From: Vitrella brassicaformis
Lineage: Eukaryota; Sar; Vitrellaceae
NCBI GenBank assembly: GCA_001179505.1
Contig: CDMY01000791.1
Span: 157,487-221,486 of the forward strand
Direction of reading: 5' to 3'
DNA length: 64,000 nucleotides
Every line of letters begins with the position of its first letter. The stretch's first letter is position 1. The notes below the pieces were generated by a model. That model saw only the letters and a program-made list of their open reading frames with translations, had not been told where the DNA came from and made no database searches. Positions 1 to 11,991 of this stretch are shown piece after piece. Made by a program: the position numbers and the translations under genes.

Positions 1-1244
1 GGCAGCGTCATGTACTCCCCATCATCTTCCTGCCGCTTTTCCGCACTCCTCCTGGCCTTATCAGCCACTGGCTTCGCATCAAGCTTGGCCGCCCTCGACG
101 GCGGTGGTGCCCCCGGTGCACCCTCACCAATGCGCTTCCCATACCTGAACCAAACCCACACAGTGACGGGACAGAGCAAATGAATGACGGGTCTGTCGCC
201 ATATACTAGTTCGTTCTGTGCTGTGGATGAGAGTGTATGTGTGTCTGACCGTTCCTCCATTTTGTCCAGGACTCTGTTTGCCACGGGGTGGTTGGCGTCG
301 AGCTTGAGGACCGTTTGGAAGGTCTCCAGCGACGAGGGCAGGTCACCCTGCAACGCGTATGCATGACCTGATGGATGCATGGATGGATGGAACAACAGAC
401 ACAACACACCACATCACATCACCATGGCCACACCAGCGGTCTTCCCGCATATATCGGCGCGGTGCTCACCGAGGTTGCTGTGTGCCGTGATGTAGTCGGG
501 CACCAGTCGTATGGCCTGTTTGTAGTAGTGGATGGCCTCGTCAGTCTTCTTGAGCCTGAAGTAGGCCAGCCCCACCGCGTTGCTCAGCACCGCCCGGCCG
601 AGCGTGTCGAGCGGGTTCCACAGCTCCTTTGCCAGAGTGAAGGTCAGCGCCGCCTCCTCAAACATGCCGCGAGAGAGGAACGACCTGCCGATGCCGTACA
701 AGACCTCACCCGAACCCTTCTGCTGATCCTGCGTATGTATCGGACACACACAAGCCATCCATCCATCCATCCTCAGTGGCAGCCCTCCTTGCTTCCTTCC
801 CCGCTCAGTCACCTCCTCCTCTATCTGTTTGTTGAGTGTCCTCAGCCGCTGCTCCAGCTGCACGTTGCCCAGCACGTTGCGCGTGCCCGGGAAGACAAAC
901 AGCGACACCAGCGCGAGAGCTCCCACGAGGTACAGCGGCGGGCCGACGTTCTTGATCAAGTCCTGCACACCCGGATCACGCCAGTCGAACGGGTTGAACA
1001 CCGACAGCAGCTCAGACGACGATGTCAGCGACTCCAGCACATCGCCGTGGCTCTGCACTCTGGATGGGGTGCTGGGCGGCGGCGTGACGGCCCTTGGGCT
1101 GAGAGGGGAGGGCTTGACAGGGGAGATAAAGGCATCCCCAGCCCCCAGTGAGGCGCATGAGCACAGGAGGGCCGACAGGAGAGTGGAAGGGCGGCTGATT
1201 CTGAAACGATCATGCTTCATTGGGCAGATCACAGACTGAACCAT
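1..1244 (-). CDS. Plastid-type TPR-repeat membrane protein (3' end outside window)
   Basis: Exons (reverse strand) 813-1244, 470-728, 250-367 and <1-144; the gene runs off the left edge. The N-terminus has a hydrophobic signal-peptide-like stretch ending GAGDAF, with Phe at the likely +1 position. This is the signal-plus-transit pattern of red-lineage complex plastids. A hydrophobic segment follows near residues 95-115 (PLYLVGALALVSLFVFP), then TPR-like helices (EAALTFTLAKELW, DEAIHYYKQAIRLVPDY, SSLETFQTVLKLDANHP). One TM plus TPRs resembles the photosystem I assembly factors Ycf37/Pyg7, but that identity is a guess. The 84-base intron 729-812 is stop-free and in frame, so a retained form would add 28 residues. 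The start is the first ATG; an in-frame ATG lies eight codons downstream. Confidence 0.8.
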
Positions 1245-1427
1245 CTCAGGGGCTGTGGAAAGGCTGCAGCGGGGAAAAAAGCGAACTCAAAGGAGCTCTT
1301 GAAAAGGTGGTGTGAGTTGGAGTAGATCGCGTGTAACTGAACTCTGCCTCCTTCTTGTGAACCTTCTCTACCTCATCTGTTGCGGGCAACGACAACGATC
1401 CTCTACCAGCCTCTACGTCGAGAAGAA
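1245..1427. promoter_or_regulatory. Short divergent promoter region (TPR gene / cupin gene)
   Basis: These 183 bases separate two start codons on opposite strands, so both promoters must lie here or overlap the 5' exons. No TATA box or other recognised motif stands out. The assignment is positional. Confidence 0.4.
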
Positions 1428-2634
1428 ATGGTGAACGTGGATACCAACTTCTCTGCGCGAGTAGGCAAAGATCTGATCTGGGGAGGGACGTGGTGATGAG
1501 TCGTATGTTGCAGGTTGTCAAAAGGCTCGCTGACGTCGAGTGGCGTGCGGCACCAAAGGTCAGCGGTGTCCACAGGCGCTTGCTCGACCGAATAACATTT
1601 CACGACGACGTCGCAAGAGCCACCAGGTCAGACACTTGAAGATCTACAGGATCCTCGAAGGAAGGAGGGAGGGAGGGAGGGAGGATGGGGCGAGCGAGGG
1701 CGCCCATGTTTTGTTTCGGTCATGCGCTTTGCAGTGTGGTTCGGTACGATGCCAACGCCAAGTTCCCCTTCCACACACATCACGGGGGAGAGGAGTACTT
1801 TGTGCTTGACGGGCACTTTTGTGACAAAGATGGCGACCATGGCCCAGGCACTTACATACGGAACCCGTAGGCAACACAACACCCGGGCGGACCGGACAGA
1901 CATTCAGGCAGGTGTCGGCACTGATGTCTGTCTTGTGTTTGTGTGTCTGCCTGTGTGCTGTGCAGGTGCGGTTCGTCGCACGAGCCGTGGACGAGAGAGG
2001 ACGGCTGCACCATATTCGTCAAGCTCATACAGATGCACAAAGACGACCCGGTCAGCAGCCAAGACACCCCAGCTGCTGCACCTAGCTGTGGAAACGACCA
2101 TCTGTCCCTCATGTGTATGTGGGGGTGTGCTTGTCAGTTCGTCAAAACGAGCTTCTATGACGAGGCGGAGAGGCAGTGGGAGAGGTCGGCGGATGATCCG
2201 CTGCTCGAGACCTCGTTGCTGTTCAAAAGCCCGTTGACCAAAGAGGTACTGAAGCAAAGAACCTATGCGGGCGCTGTGCCGATTGGCTGCATATCTTTCG
2301 ATTGGTACGTTTGTGGGCAGGTGGTGAGGTTGTATCGGTGGCAGCCCGGCGAAGCCTCACGGCCCATCGTGTCACCTGATGGCGGCATGGAGATCTATGT
2401 GCTGTCAGGACACTTTACCGACAAAGGTCAGTCAGTCAGTCAGACCTTCCCACTTGGATGGACATCGGCTGTCTGCATCGTTTTCCCATCGTGTCTGTCT
2501 GTCTGTCTGCAGACGGCGAGTATGGCGACCACACTTGGCTGCGGCTGCCCGTGGGCTTTTCGTTCCTGCCGACCATCCATGCCGCCTCCATGTGGTACGT
2601 GCGCACGGGCGCCTTCCCCGTCATCAGCTGCTGA
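1428..2634 (+). CDS. ChrR-like double-cupin protein
   Basis: Exons 1428-1460, 1514-1626, 1735-1866, 1966-2050, 2138-2426 and 2513-2634 give 257 aa in a clean frame. Residues about 15-110 match the ChrR-type cupin: W in ADVEW, ARATSVVRY, the metal-binding HTHHGGEEYFVLDG motif, GTYIRNP, and DGCTIFVKL. A second, more divergent cupin (VVRLYRWQPGE, GGMEIYVLSGHF, EYGDHTWLRLP) follows, in which the two-His motif is lost. In bacteria ChrR cupins bind Zn and act in anti-sigma factors; related eukaryotic proteins are uncharacterised, so the role here is unknown. The first intron is only 53 bases, but splicing it out restores the conserved N-terminus. No targeting peptide is evident, so a cytosolic location is likely. 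Confidence 0.82.
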
Positions 2635-3363
2635 ACTTCTTGCTTGCGAGAAATGAGCAAGGCTTTTTTGACAATGCCTGCCTCCCCTCAATGAGGCCGT
2701 GGTGGTGCTTTTTGCCCGCCTCGCAAGTTTGTCGGGTGGGTACGTGTGAGGTGAGGTTTTGCGGAAGGAAGAACGTGTACAGACAGACACCGGCACACGA
2801 ATGGAATCAATGAATGGTTGTGTGTGTGGACACGTCCTACTGGCCATTGTAATGTAATAGCGGTCTTGGTATGGACACACACCTGACGTGACGTGACGAG
2901 ACGTGCACACACGTGAACCCTCCCTCGCACCGCGCCAATTAACATGCACACACATGAGTGAATTGCATTGGTACCAAGAGCATTCCTCCTACCTACTACG
3001 TGTACCAATCAATGTATGTGTGTGTGTATGTATGAGCGGCCAGACAGGCAGGCAGGCAGGCACCAATCGGCTTAGACGGGCCACGCCAGCCACACGGCCA
3101 CACGAAGCCAGGCATGCAGCAGGCACCAAACAAGCAGGCAGACAAGGGCAAGGGGCGGAGAGAGAAGAGTACCCACTCAACCAAGTGCAACTAAGTACAC
3201 ACACCTATATAATACAATCAATGGCTAATATATGGCTACAAATATATACGAAAGTCGACCGCCACGTGCAGCACAAGACAGACAGACAGACAAATGAATA
3301 CACATGCCCTGCCCCCCTCTTCTCCCTCCCCTTGGTATTATGTCCCTCTCTCCATATGGTCGG
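2635..3363. other. Intergenic region between two 3' ends
   Basis: No gene is seen. The stretch holds short GT/CA runs, repeated ggcag and acag units, and A/T-richer patches around 3205-3245. Both flanking genes end here, so it should contain two 3' UTRs and polyadenylation sites. Confidence 0.6.
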
Positions 3364-6300
3364 TCACACGGCCGTGGGTTTGTAGCACTTGATGACCCCA
3401 GGCTTCGCCCCTGTGTCCCAGCAGCAGCCCTTGGACTGACACTCCTTACCCCCAATCCCATAAAAACCACAGTCACGCCGCGCGTCCAACTTGGGCTGCA
3501 CACAGGTGCCTCCGACGTGATAGCACCACGGCGAGCTGCCGTCCTCTGTGCGGCTCCAACAACAACCTGACGCACCGCACACCCACAGAGACACGTTAGT
3601 TAGTTACACCACACACACCGTGTCTCTGTCTGTCTCTGTGGCTATGCGGTTGTCTCACTCACCGTTGGCGACGCATTCCTGCTCGCGGATGCCCAGGTAT
3701 CCGCAGTCCCATTTGTCTGCCTTAGTGGCGGCACACCGCCCGCCGGCTTGTGTCCGCTGGACTGGCACCTCCAGGGGTGATGGCTGCTTGTTCCTCTGCT
3801 CCACCTGCACAGGGGCATAGCACGACGGGGTCTTGGAGAGCTTGGGGGCCGGCCTGAAACAGCACCCTATCGCTGTCCACAGACACACACAGACAGACAC
3901 AGACAGACAGACAGACACACAAGAGCCAGGGAGGTGTTGGGTGAGGTACCAATATGGGGTCGTGTCGGTATCTATAGGTCACACACCTCTGCATTCTTCT
4001 GGCGTCATGTTTGGCCTCACCGGGTCGCACTGCTCGCGCTTGCTAGCGGCGATTTTGCACAGTGCCCCGTTGGAGCCGTGCTTGATCGGCCCTTGGTACC
4101 AGGGGCCGGTGTTCTCTTGGCCGTCGCTTCCCCCACTCCCCTCTCCCCCACTCCCCTCTCCCCCACTCCCTCCCCCGTCCTTACCCTCTCCCTCTTGCTT
4201 CCTCTCGGCATGTCTGTCGCGGCCAGGATCAAAGTGACCGAACTGACTCGCGCTCGCGACCTCTTTCCGTTGGTCGTTTTCGCCGAGAACGGCGAACTCC
4301 TCACCGCCCTCCAATTGAGCAAACGCCTCGAGTCTCGGCTCATCGGGATCCTGCTGCTGCTGCTGTTCATCTTTGGCTTTGTCGGTTTCTTGGGGGCATT
4401 TGAGTGAGGGGATGGCATCCGACGCCGACAGCTGTTGGCCCTCTTCGTCTTTGGGTACAGCCATGTAGTACTGGCATGTAGCACCTGCCCCGGGCACCCG
4501 CAGGCTGTGCTCGAACTGCCTCTTGGGGATGCGGGCAATGACGGTGGTGACGCTTGACGGGGAGGGGCCGCGGAGGATCTCCCAAGAAGAATGGACCGTT
4601 GCACCGTTCCATGAGACTGCAGGAGAGACCATGAATGACACCAGAGCATCACATATCTCGTCACGTGTACTGCACGGCTGGCTGTTAGTCGCTGTGTGAG
4701 ACAGTACAGTGGAGTGTGGGAGTCTGCGACGGGTTGTCGGTGTCGATGACGAGTGTGGGTTTCCATCTCGGGTGGCCCCGCCAGTTGTTCCTCGGGATCT
4801 TCCTTGCCACCTGGCTGTTAGATCCATCCTCGAAATACATCTCCAGCAGCTTCTCGCCGTCCGACGATACCTCTGTCCAGAATGGCACTGCACCAGGTTC
4901 TCCAGTGACCAGCAGCCCAAAGCCGCCCCAGCAGATGCCTCGGTTGCCGTTCGGTAACCTCTGGACCGACCCGTCACCTGCACACCACACACAAGACAGA
5001 CCACATCATAGTGAGTGCCGTTGTGCGCCCGTCCGTGGCCTTTCGCCCGCCCGTTGCTGACCGACCGATAGAGAAGATCTTGGTGTGGTCGTTGAAGTCC
5101 CATGTCCTGGTGGCCACCTGCCGCTTTTCATCGACGTGGTACTCGACCATCCGGGCGTAGAATGGCGGGTGGTGGTTGTTGTTGTCGAGCATCAGGAGGG
5201 TGTCGCCCGACACCATGTGGGCGTCGTGCTGGCTGCTGAAGGGCCGCTCGTCCTGCAAAATCTGGAACTGGTTGAAGTTGGGGCGCCTCCCCATCGTCCA
5301 CATGACCTCGGCCGTGACGCGGCTGACCTGTGTGGGCGCGGGAACAAAGCCAGAGGGGAGAGAGGGGAGGGGGACTTCTGTGTGGGGTGTGGACAGACAT
5401 GTGTGTAGTGTGTTGGTCTGCTTGGTCACCTTCATGACGCCTGACAAACAGACAGAGCACGTGAGACATACATACCAGGCTTTCCGTATTCCTCTTCCCT
5501 TTGTGTGTCTGTGTGTGTCTGCACCACCCACCAAGGTGTCTGAACGAGTAGACGTGGTTGCCGTCATCGGTCCAGGAGGCCGCATTGCTGCCATCCCGTC
5601 GAAACACAGGCCCGCCCATCACACAACACAAGAAGCCGATTGTCCGTCCGTCCGTGTGTGCCTATGCATGTGGTCGGTCTCACGGGTGTGTGTAGTCCGC
5701 TGCCTCGTGTTTTCTCCTCTTAATGGAGCTCGCCATGATGTCCTCCACGGACATGTGGTCCCTGACACATACCACCCCCACACACAGACAGAGAGACAGT
5801 CTCTGCTGCTGACCCATCCTTTCCTTTCTCTCTGTCTGTCTGGTGGATGGCCGCACCATTGCCGCCACTCGAACAAGACATTGCCGTCCTGGTCCTGCTC
5901 CGTCACGATCGTCGCCTCGACCTCCTTGGGGTGGCCTCTGTACTGCACCTGCTGACGGTCCGTGTGCACCATCAACGCATAACCTGCCAAGGACAGCACA
6001 CCAGAGCTCTCAGCCAAATGGTGCATGTCAGTCAGACGCTCCACATGCCTTGTCCGTTGACCCTGAAGCCGTAACCTGCAACACAATCGACCCATTGTTG
6101 AAAGACAAACCATCCCCTTACTTCGCCCACACTCACCGCTCAGAGCGTAGCCGTGTGGCGGCGGGTACTTCCTCTTGAGCCGGTAGCCGCTGTCCATGAC
6201 CATGTTGGCTAGGGCGATCTCGTCAGCATTTGGCGAGAGGCTGAGGTCTGCGAAGGGGTTGTGGCCGTCGGTGTTGATGCCTCCGTCCATGTAGACGACC

Positions 6301-7362
6301 GGATCGCCACGTACGTCGACCATGAGAAAGTACGGGTGGTGCGTGCCGCCTTTCATCGCCCGCTTGGCCTTCTTGTTGGCCACCATCAGATAGCCCTCAG
6401 CCACGCCCCTCTTGGGCGGCACAGCCAGCCGGATTCTGGGGTACGTCTGCGGCAGACTGACACACACACGCACCATGGCAGGTAGCATGACAACAGCCCG
6501 GCCAGCAAGGCCAATATATGGTGCGTCTTTCTTGTTGTCTCGCTCATCGGCATCACTCTATCACTTACGTCTTGTAGTTGTGTGTGTGGGGGTGTGCCTC
6601 CTGGAGGGTCTTCATGAAGGACAGCCCATTCATAAAGGGGTACCGGGGTGCCTTCCGGCCGCGGGGGGACGCATCGCTCCCATTGTGGGGCGCACCCCAG
6701 CCCATCAGCTCGTAGGGCGTCACCAGGCTGCCCTCCCCACTGCCACTTGGCAGCCTGCTGATCTCATTCTCATCCACGAAGTAGCGAGGCTGTCCTTCAG
6801 TCACCTCGGCCTTGACCAGCTCCTGAGCCGTCATGTTGCCGCCCGAGCGACATGCGCCACGTGGTTGGCAATCATCAGAACTCGCGACCTCTGGCGTGTG
6901 TGCGGCAATAGAGAACTCCCAAGAGAAGGACAGCACCGTCCGCCCGAGTTGCGTCTGGATGCCGGTGTGGATGTCCACGTGCACATTCTCGCCGGCAGCG
7001 AAGGGCTGATCGGGGTGGAAGACGATTGTGCGGTTGTCGGCGGCGAGGACGGTCCTGCCTTCAGTGCTGCCGGAGGTGTCGCCTCTGACCCTGATTCTGC
7101 CCTCGATGGAGTCGGACCCGATGGGCGCTTCGTAGCGAGCGGCAATCTGCGTGGCTGCGGACACATAGACACCCTCTGGCCGCGGATGGACATACCTGAC
7201 GAGCACAGCACAGCACAGCAATACAATGATGCATTGATTGTCTGCAGAGCTGTGGTGTCTTGGTGTGACTCACTCGAACGGCCCGAATCGGATAGCGCGC
7301 GCACAGCAAAAGAAGAAGAGACAGAGAAGCCACCTCAAAGCCCCATCGTTCCGCCGCATCAT
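3364..7362 (-). CDS. Secreted Ig-like / arylsulfotransferase / trefoil protein
   Basis: Twelve exons: 7274-7362, 6569-7195, 6137-6456, 5857-5983, 5684-5761, 5532-5587, 5429-5439 (11 bases), 5066-5327, 4708-4977, 3987-4616, 3663-3872 and 3364-3566; 960 aa. A signal peptide (MMRRN, then LLCLFFFCCARA) precedes an SbsA-like Ig domain (about residues 30-140; FHPDQPFAAGE, VHVDIHTG). An arylsulfotransferase-type beta-propeller region follows, with GFRxx-like strands, NAASWTDDGNHVYSFRH, EVMWTMGRRPNF, SSQHDAHMVSGDTLLMLDN and SWNGAT. The acidic/Gly linker (GGEGS repeats) leads to three P-type trefoil domains (ECRAIGCCF, CVANGCCW, CQSKGCCWD). ASST-family enzymes move sulfate between phenolic or other acceptors outside the cytoplasm; trefoils suggest attachment to mucus- or wall-like glycans. 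The substrate is unknown. The gene shares a 53-base promoter gap with the sulfatase on the other strand. Confidence 0.85.
4130..4177 (-). repeat. 15-base tandem repeat coding GGEGS
   Basis: Two to three copies of a C-rich 15-mer (plus strand ccccactcccctctc) encode a Gly/Glu/Ser linker between the sulfotransferase and trefoil parts. The length is a multiple of three, so copy-number change would keep frame. Confidence 0.8.
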
Positions 7363-7415
7363 CTCTTCATTTGCAACGGTCCGAAATAATAGTACACACA
7401 TTGCTGCCTGTCCTG
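7363..7415. promoter_or_regulatory. 53-base divergent promoter (sulfotransferase / sulfatase)
   Basis: Only 53 bases lie between the two ATGs. The core promoters must overlap or extend into the 5' coding exons, which suggests shared control. No known motif was recognised. Confidence 0.45.
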
Positions 7416-10400
7416 ATGGACGTGTTGCTCGTGTTGCTCGCGTGCGTGATCCAGCTCATCGTCCTCCAGTCTGTCCGCGGGGCGCCCTCACTTCTGCGGC
7501 CGAGCGAGCTGCAAGATGCAGAAGCACCACTCAACGACCCACAAGACCACCAGGTGAGAGCGGCACACAACACACGAGGCGCACCTATCTGTGCGTCAGG
7601 CGATGTTCTCTCTGCTGGCTGTTGGCAGCATCGTCGTGTGTCCACGAGCGACGACAAAAGCGATAATGGTCCACCGCAGAGCAGCGGCGACCACGGTGGA
7701 GGTTATGATAGCGGCCAGGACACATACGACATCTCAGTTGACGCACGTGTCGAGGCGGCCAAGTCAGGGCCCTCACTGTCAGCCACCAGCCTGCAGTGGG
7801 GCGTGAGCGATGCCGACTGGCGGGACCCCATCACGAGTCAGTTCTCGGCCGAGTGGTCGGCGATAGACGTCGACCCCACCAATTCCACGGGCCTCAAGGC
7901 TTGGGGCGTCGACCCCTCCAGCTCTCAGGACGGCCGACCCAACTTTCTGATCATACTGAGTGACGACCACAGGTGGGATGGGATAGGCAAGGTGCAGCAG
8001 CACCTACCTCAAGACAAACGGCTCTTCCCATTTATCGTGTAAGGACGGACCGAGACGACAGCAGAGGGAGCCAGGGACGGACAATTGGATGGATCTCTTT
8101 GGATGTGTGTGTGTGTGTGTTGTGTGCAGAGGCAAGACCCCCAACATGGACGACATGATATCCGAGGGCGTCTTCTTCACAAACGCTTTCGTCAGCGACC
8201 CCCTCTGCAGCCCCAGCAAAGGCACACTCTACTCCGGTCGGTAACACACTCACTCCTTCCTCCACCTCCACCACAGCAAGTGTGTCTTAGCTAATTAGAC
8301 ACCAGACCAGATGAATGCTCTGCTCTGCTCTGCTCCCTCCATCCATCAGGTGAGCGCGAGCACGTCCATGGTGTGCTGGGAAACGATGACGAGTTCCCCT
8401 TGCCCGATGCCGGCGACGGCATGACACACCTGGGCGACCTCACCATCGCCGAGCGGCTCAGGCGGCAGGGCTACCGCACCGGATACTTCGGCAAGTGGCA
8501 CATGAAGGAGCAGCTCGACCGGCCTGGCTTCGAGACGGTCGCCACATTTCGCGGTCAGGGCGACTACTTCAACGGGAACCAGATGTGGGTCAACGGCAAG
8601 AAGACTAAGACGAACCCCAAGGAGTTCATCGACGACACCGTCACCAACTTCTTCCTCGACTGGCTCAGGGCTAACCAAGACAACCCAAGACCATTCTTCG
8701 CCGTGCTCAGCGTCAAGGTGCACTGGGCGCTCACACATTTCGGCACTGCAATCTCTCTGAGACTCTCTCTCTCTCTGTGTGTGTGTGTGTGTTGGTGATC
8801 TGTTTGTCTGTCATGGCATGGCAATGGCAGGCCCCGCACACCCCTCGCAGCCCGCATCCCCGGACCAAGGAAATGTTCGTGGGGGGGCTCATGAAGTCGC
8901 CGCCCAACTCGAAGAGCGGCTTCCCCCCTGCGCGCTTCAAGGAGGAGTACTTCGAGTCGGTGGAGACCATCGACATGAACATGGGCCGCGTGCGCAAGGA
9001 AATGATGAACATCGGCATACACGATACAACCATGACATTCTACCTGGGGTGGGTATGGGAATGGGAAGACAGGCATGGGTGCAGGGCAGGCAGTATTACT
9101 TGTCTGTGGTCTGTGGTGTGTGTATGCTCTCAGAGACAATGGGTACTTTCTCGGGTAAAACTTGGTTGGCACCACGCTAGCCGGCATGAGTGTCAGTCAT
9201 CTTCTGCTGCCTGCGTTCTTCCTCCCTTGCTTGCAGCGAGCACGGCCTCGTCGACAAGCGCTTCGCCTACGAGGAATCCATCAAGAGTAGGCAGTGTGTA
9301 CCACGCAGTACCACCCACTGCACCGCACCGCCACCACACACACACGCGGTCCTCCACTCGCCTCGCCTCCCCCCTGTCTGTCCGTGTCAGTTCCGCTGAT
9401 CGTGTCTTATCCGGGGGGCCGCGTTCGCCGCGACAGTTTCGAGGATGCGTTGGTGCTGCACATGGACATCCCCGCCACCATCATGGATTATGCCGGCCTC
9501 AACGGGCGCGACGTGGTCATGGGGAGGAGCATGCGGCCGCTGCTCGAGACGACCGGCAAGGAGATCTGGCCAGAGGGGGTGCTCATGAACTACTACCCCG
9601 AACACAAAATCGGCCCGCCATTCCAATGGTACCTCCCCTCCCCCGGGCCCTTTCAGCACCACACATGGGTCGGTCTTCTCTGTTCTCTGTCTGTTCCCGT
9701 GTTGGCAGGTTTGCGCTGCGCACCAAGACGGAGAAGCTGATTCACATAGCGCCCACCCTTTACGACCCCTTGTGCGGCGGACCCAGGACCAAGACCCGCT
9801 GCATGTACCTCAAGGGCCGGGAGGAGTTCTACAACATCAAGAACGACCCCTACGAGCTGCACGACCTCACCAAAACCAAAACCAGCAGCGGGGCGCAGGA
9901 CACAATCGCCAGAATGAAGAAGCAGCTCAACATCGTGCTTCTGCGCGAGGGGGTGGCCACCGCCATGCCGTTCTTCAGGGACACGCCTGTCGGCTTCCCC
10001 TACCCCAAATCAATGTTCTTCTGGACATTCGGTGAGAGAAGACTAATTGGCGTCAAGACAAGAGCCGGTGGTCACATGTATTGTCTCTCGCTCCGTGTGC
10101 GTGTGTGAGTGCAGAAGGGCAGTCGACGGCCGATAAGCGGAAGCAGAACCGGTTGTCGCTCAAGGGCGGTGCCTATTTGTCAGCGCTGGACAAGAGGGCG
10201 CCTTTGGATGGTGTGCTGGTGTTGCCGCGCGGTGGCTGGGCGGACATCAGCCACGCCCACTTCACCAAGCGGACGGACGGCCGGACGGTGTCCATGTGGG
10301 TCAAGGCAGAACAGGGGCCGATGGAGGAGGCACAAGTGCTCTATGACGAGGTGGGTGGACGCACAGTGACCTCAGCTGATGGACGAGACGAGCCACAGGT

Positions 10401-11991
10401 GGATTGTGGTATGCTCGTGTGTCAGGGCAACGACTATGCTGGCGCTGCGTTGCGTCTGAAGGACAGCAAAATGGAGGGGATCATTCGCATGAATGGCCAC
10501 ACACTCAGGGTGGCCAAGCGATTCACACACCAGGTGGGGTGGGCACGGCACGCACAGAGACAGTCAGGGGGCCCGGACCTGCACCGGGACTGTGTGTCCG
10601 TGCCGTGTGTGGGATCCATTAGAGCTGGGCGCATGTGGCCCTGCAGTACGGCGACTCGGAGGCCTGTCTCTTCCTGGACGGCCTCAAGATGGCCTGCCAG
10701 GCGGCGGGGGGCAGCAAGCAGAAACAGCCCAAGACACCAACCAACAACCCCAAAGGCAAGACACCGACCAACAACCCCAAGGGCAAGCAGAAGAAAGGCA
10801 AACGCCCCAAGAGAAAGGCAAAGGCCAGCAAGGCAAAGGCCACCAAGAAGCGAAGGAGACAACGACAGCAGCAGCAGCAACAGCAGCGACAGCAACAGCA
10901 ACAACAGCGGCATGCCGATACGGTATACTTCGACGTCCCACCCCTTCCACAGCCCCACACTTCCAAGGTGGAGAAGCTAGACATCTCGCCCCCCATCACA
11001 CTCGCCGTCACTGAGCCGCCAGCGGTGGATAGCCCCTCGGCTGACCTCACAGACGTGCTCCTGGACAGCAACCACAGCAGCTACAGCAGCTACGATGTGG
11101 ACGACTCAGCCATGACGATGAAGGGCACCACAATTGCGGGCCAGGCTGCCCTCGGCGCGTCGGTCGGCGGCTCGTCCTTCGGCGACCACAACAATCGCGA
11201 GTCCGACTTTTTCACAGGGCAAATGGATGAAGTGCGTGTGTACGGCAGCTACAACGCCCCGTCTGAGGCGAACCTGGCTGCGATGGGGGGCGTGGTGGGT
11301 CGGTGGAAGATGGACAGGGACGCCAAGGACGTGTCGGGGTTCACAGACGGGCAGGGCAAGGACTGGCACTTCGACACCAACAGGAAACAGGGCAACGGAG
11401 CTGTCAAGTGAGTGAGGACGGACGAATACATACACGCACACCGCACCGCACACGTGGCCTCCTCGTCCTGTCCGTATGTGATGCAGAATGGACGGCAGCG
11501 GTGAGTCCATTCGGCTCAAGTCCGACATTCTCAGTCGTGGCTTCACCTCCCTGACGGTGTGTGCCTGGGTGGAGCCTGCGTCCGGAACCAACGGCCGGCG
11601 CATCATCTACGAGCAGGGCGGCAAGAGGACCGGCTTCGCACTCAGACACCAAGGCGACGAGCTCCAGGCGGCCTTCGTCTCGCGTGGCGACCGGCAGATC
11701 GTTAAGGCGTCGCCGCTCCCAGACGGCCAGTGGACGCACGTGTGCTGCACCTTCGACAAGGGCAACGTGGCGCTCTACATGAATGGCCAAGAGAGGGCTG
11801 CCGAGAGCATCAAGCTCAAGTCGCTGCCGCACCACTCTGAGATGGCGTGTGCGATTGGGGAGAGCATGGGCACCAACGCCTTCGGGGAAAGGCCGTCGGG
11901 GAACTTCATGGGGTCCATTGATGACGTCATTGTGTGGGACCAGCCGCTGGGGAGGCGGCAGATCATCGACCTGCACAACAACCTCACATAA
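7416..11991 (+). CDS. Secreted sulfatase with C-terminal LamG-like domains
   Basis: Thirteen exons: 7416-7553, 7629-8038, 8130-8236, 8350-8717, 8831-9048, 9134-9154 (21 bases), 9237-9286, 9391-9628, 9709-10031, 10115-10350, 10426-10533, 10623-11407 and 11487-11991; 1168 aa. An N-terminal signal peptide (MDVLLVLLACVIQL) precedes a type I sulfatase domain from about residue 155: PNFLIILSDDHRWD metal site, nucleophile loop PLCSPSKGTLYSG with Cys209, GYFGKWHM, APHTPR, and LGDNGYFLGEHGL. The nucleophile motif has Lys where CxPSR normally has Arg. Two concanavalin/LamG-like domains follow (VSMWV, WAHVALQYGD; LTVCAWV, WTHVCCTFDKGNVALYMNG). The first carries a Lys/Gln-rich insertion. The product should hydrolyse sulfate esters, probably on a polysaccharide; the substrate cannot be read. 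The acceptor of the intron after 10350 could instead be 10398. Confidence 0.88.
10734..10787 (+). repeat. 27-base tandem duplication followed by CAG/CAA run
   Basis: Two near-identical 27-base units encode TPTNNPKGK. They are followed by Lys-rich codons and a polyglutamine tract (about 10864-10912) inside the first LamG-like domain of the sulfatase. This is a low-complexity insertion absent from the core fold. Confidence 0.85.

Noticed and set aside
2338..2410. Possible 16-base intron in the cupin gene at DWYVCGQVV
   Set aside because: A gtacgt...gcag pair exists but 16 bases is too short for splicing, and the reading frame is open through it.
5984..6136. Extra small exon reading GYGFRVNGQGMW in the sulfotransferase
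   Set aside because: No GT donor there leaves phase 1, which the next exon (GYALMVH) needs; direct splicing of the flanking exons is in frame.
10434..10958. Minus-strand ORF with poly-Leu stretch resembling a membrane protein
   Set aside because: It is the complement of the Gln/Lys repeat in the sulfatase LamG domain; CAG/CAA runs read as Leu on the other strand.
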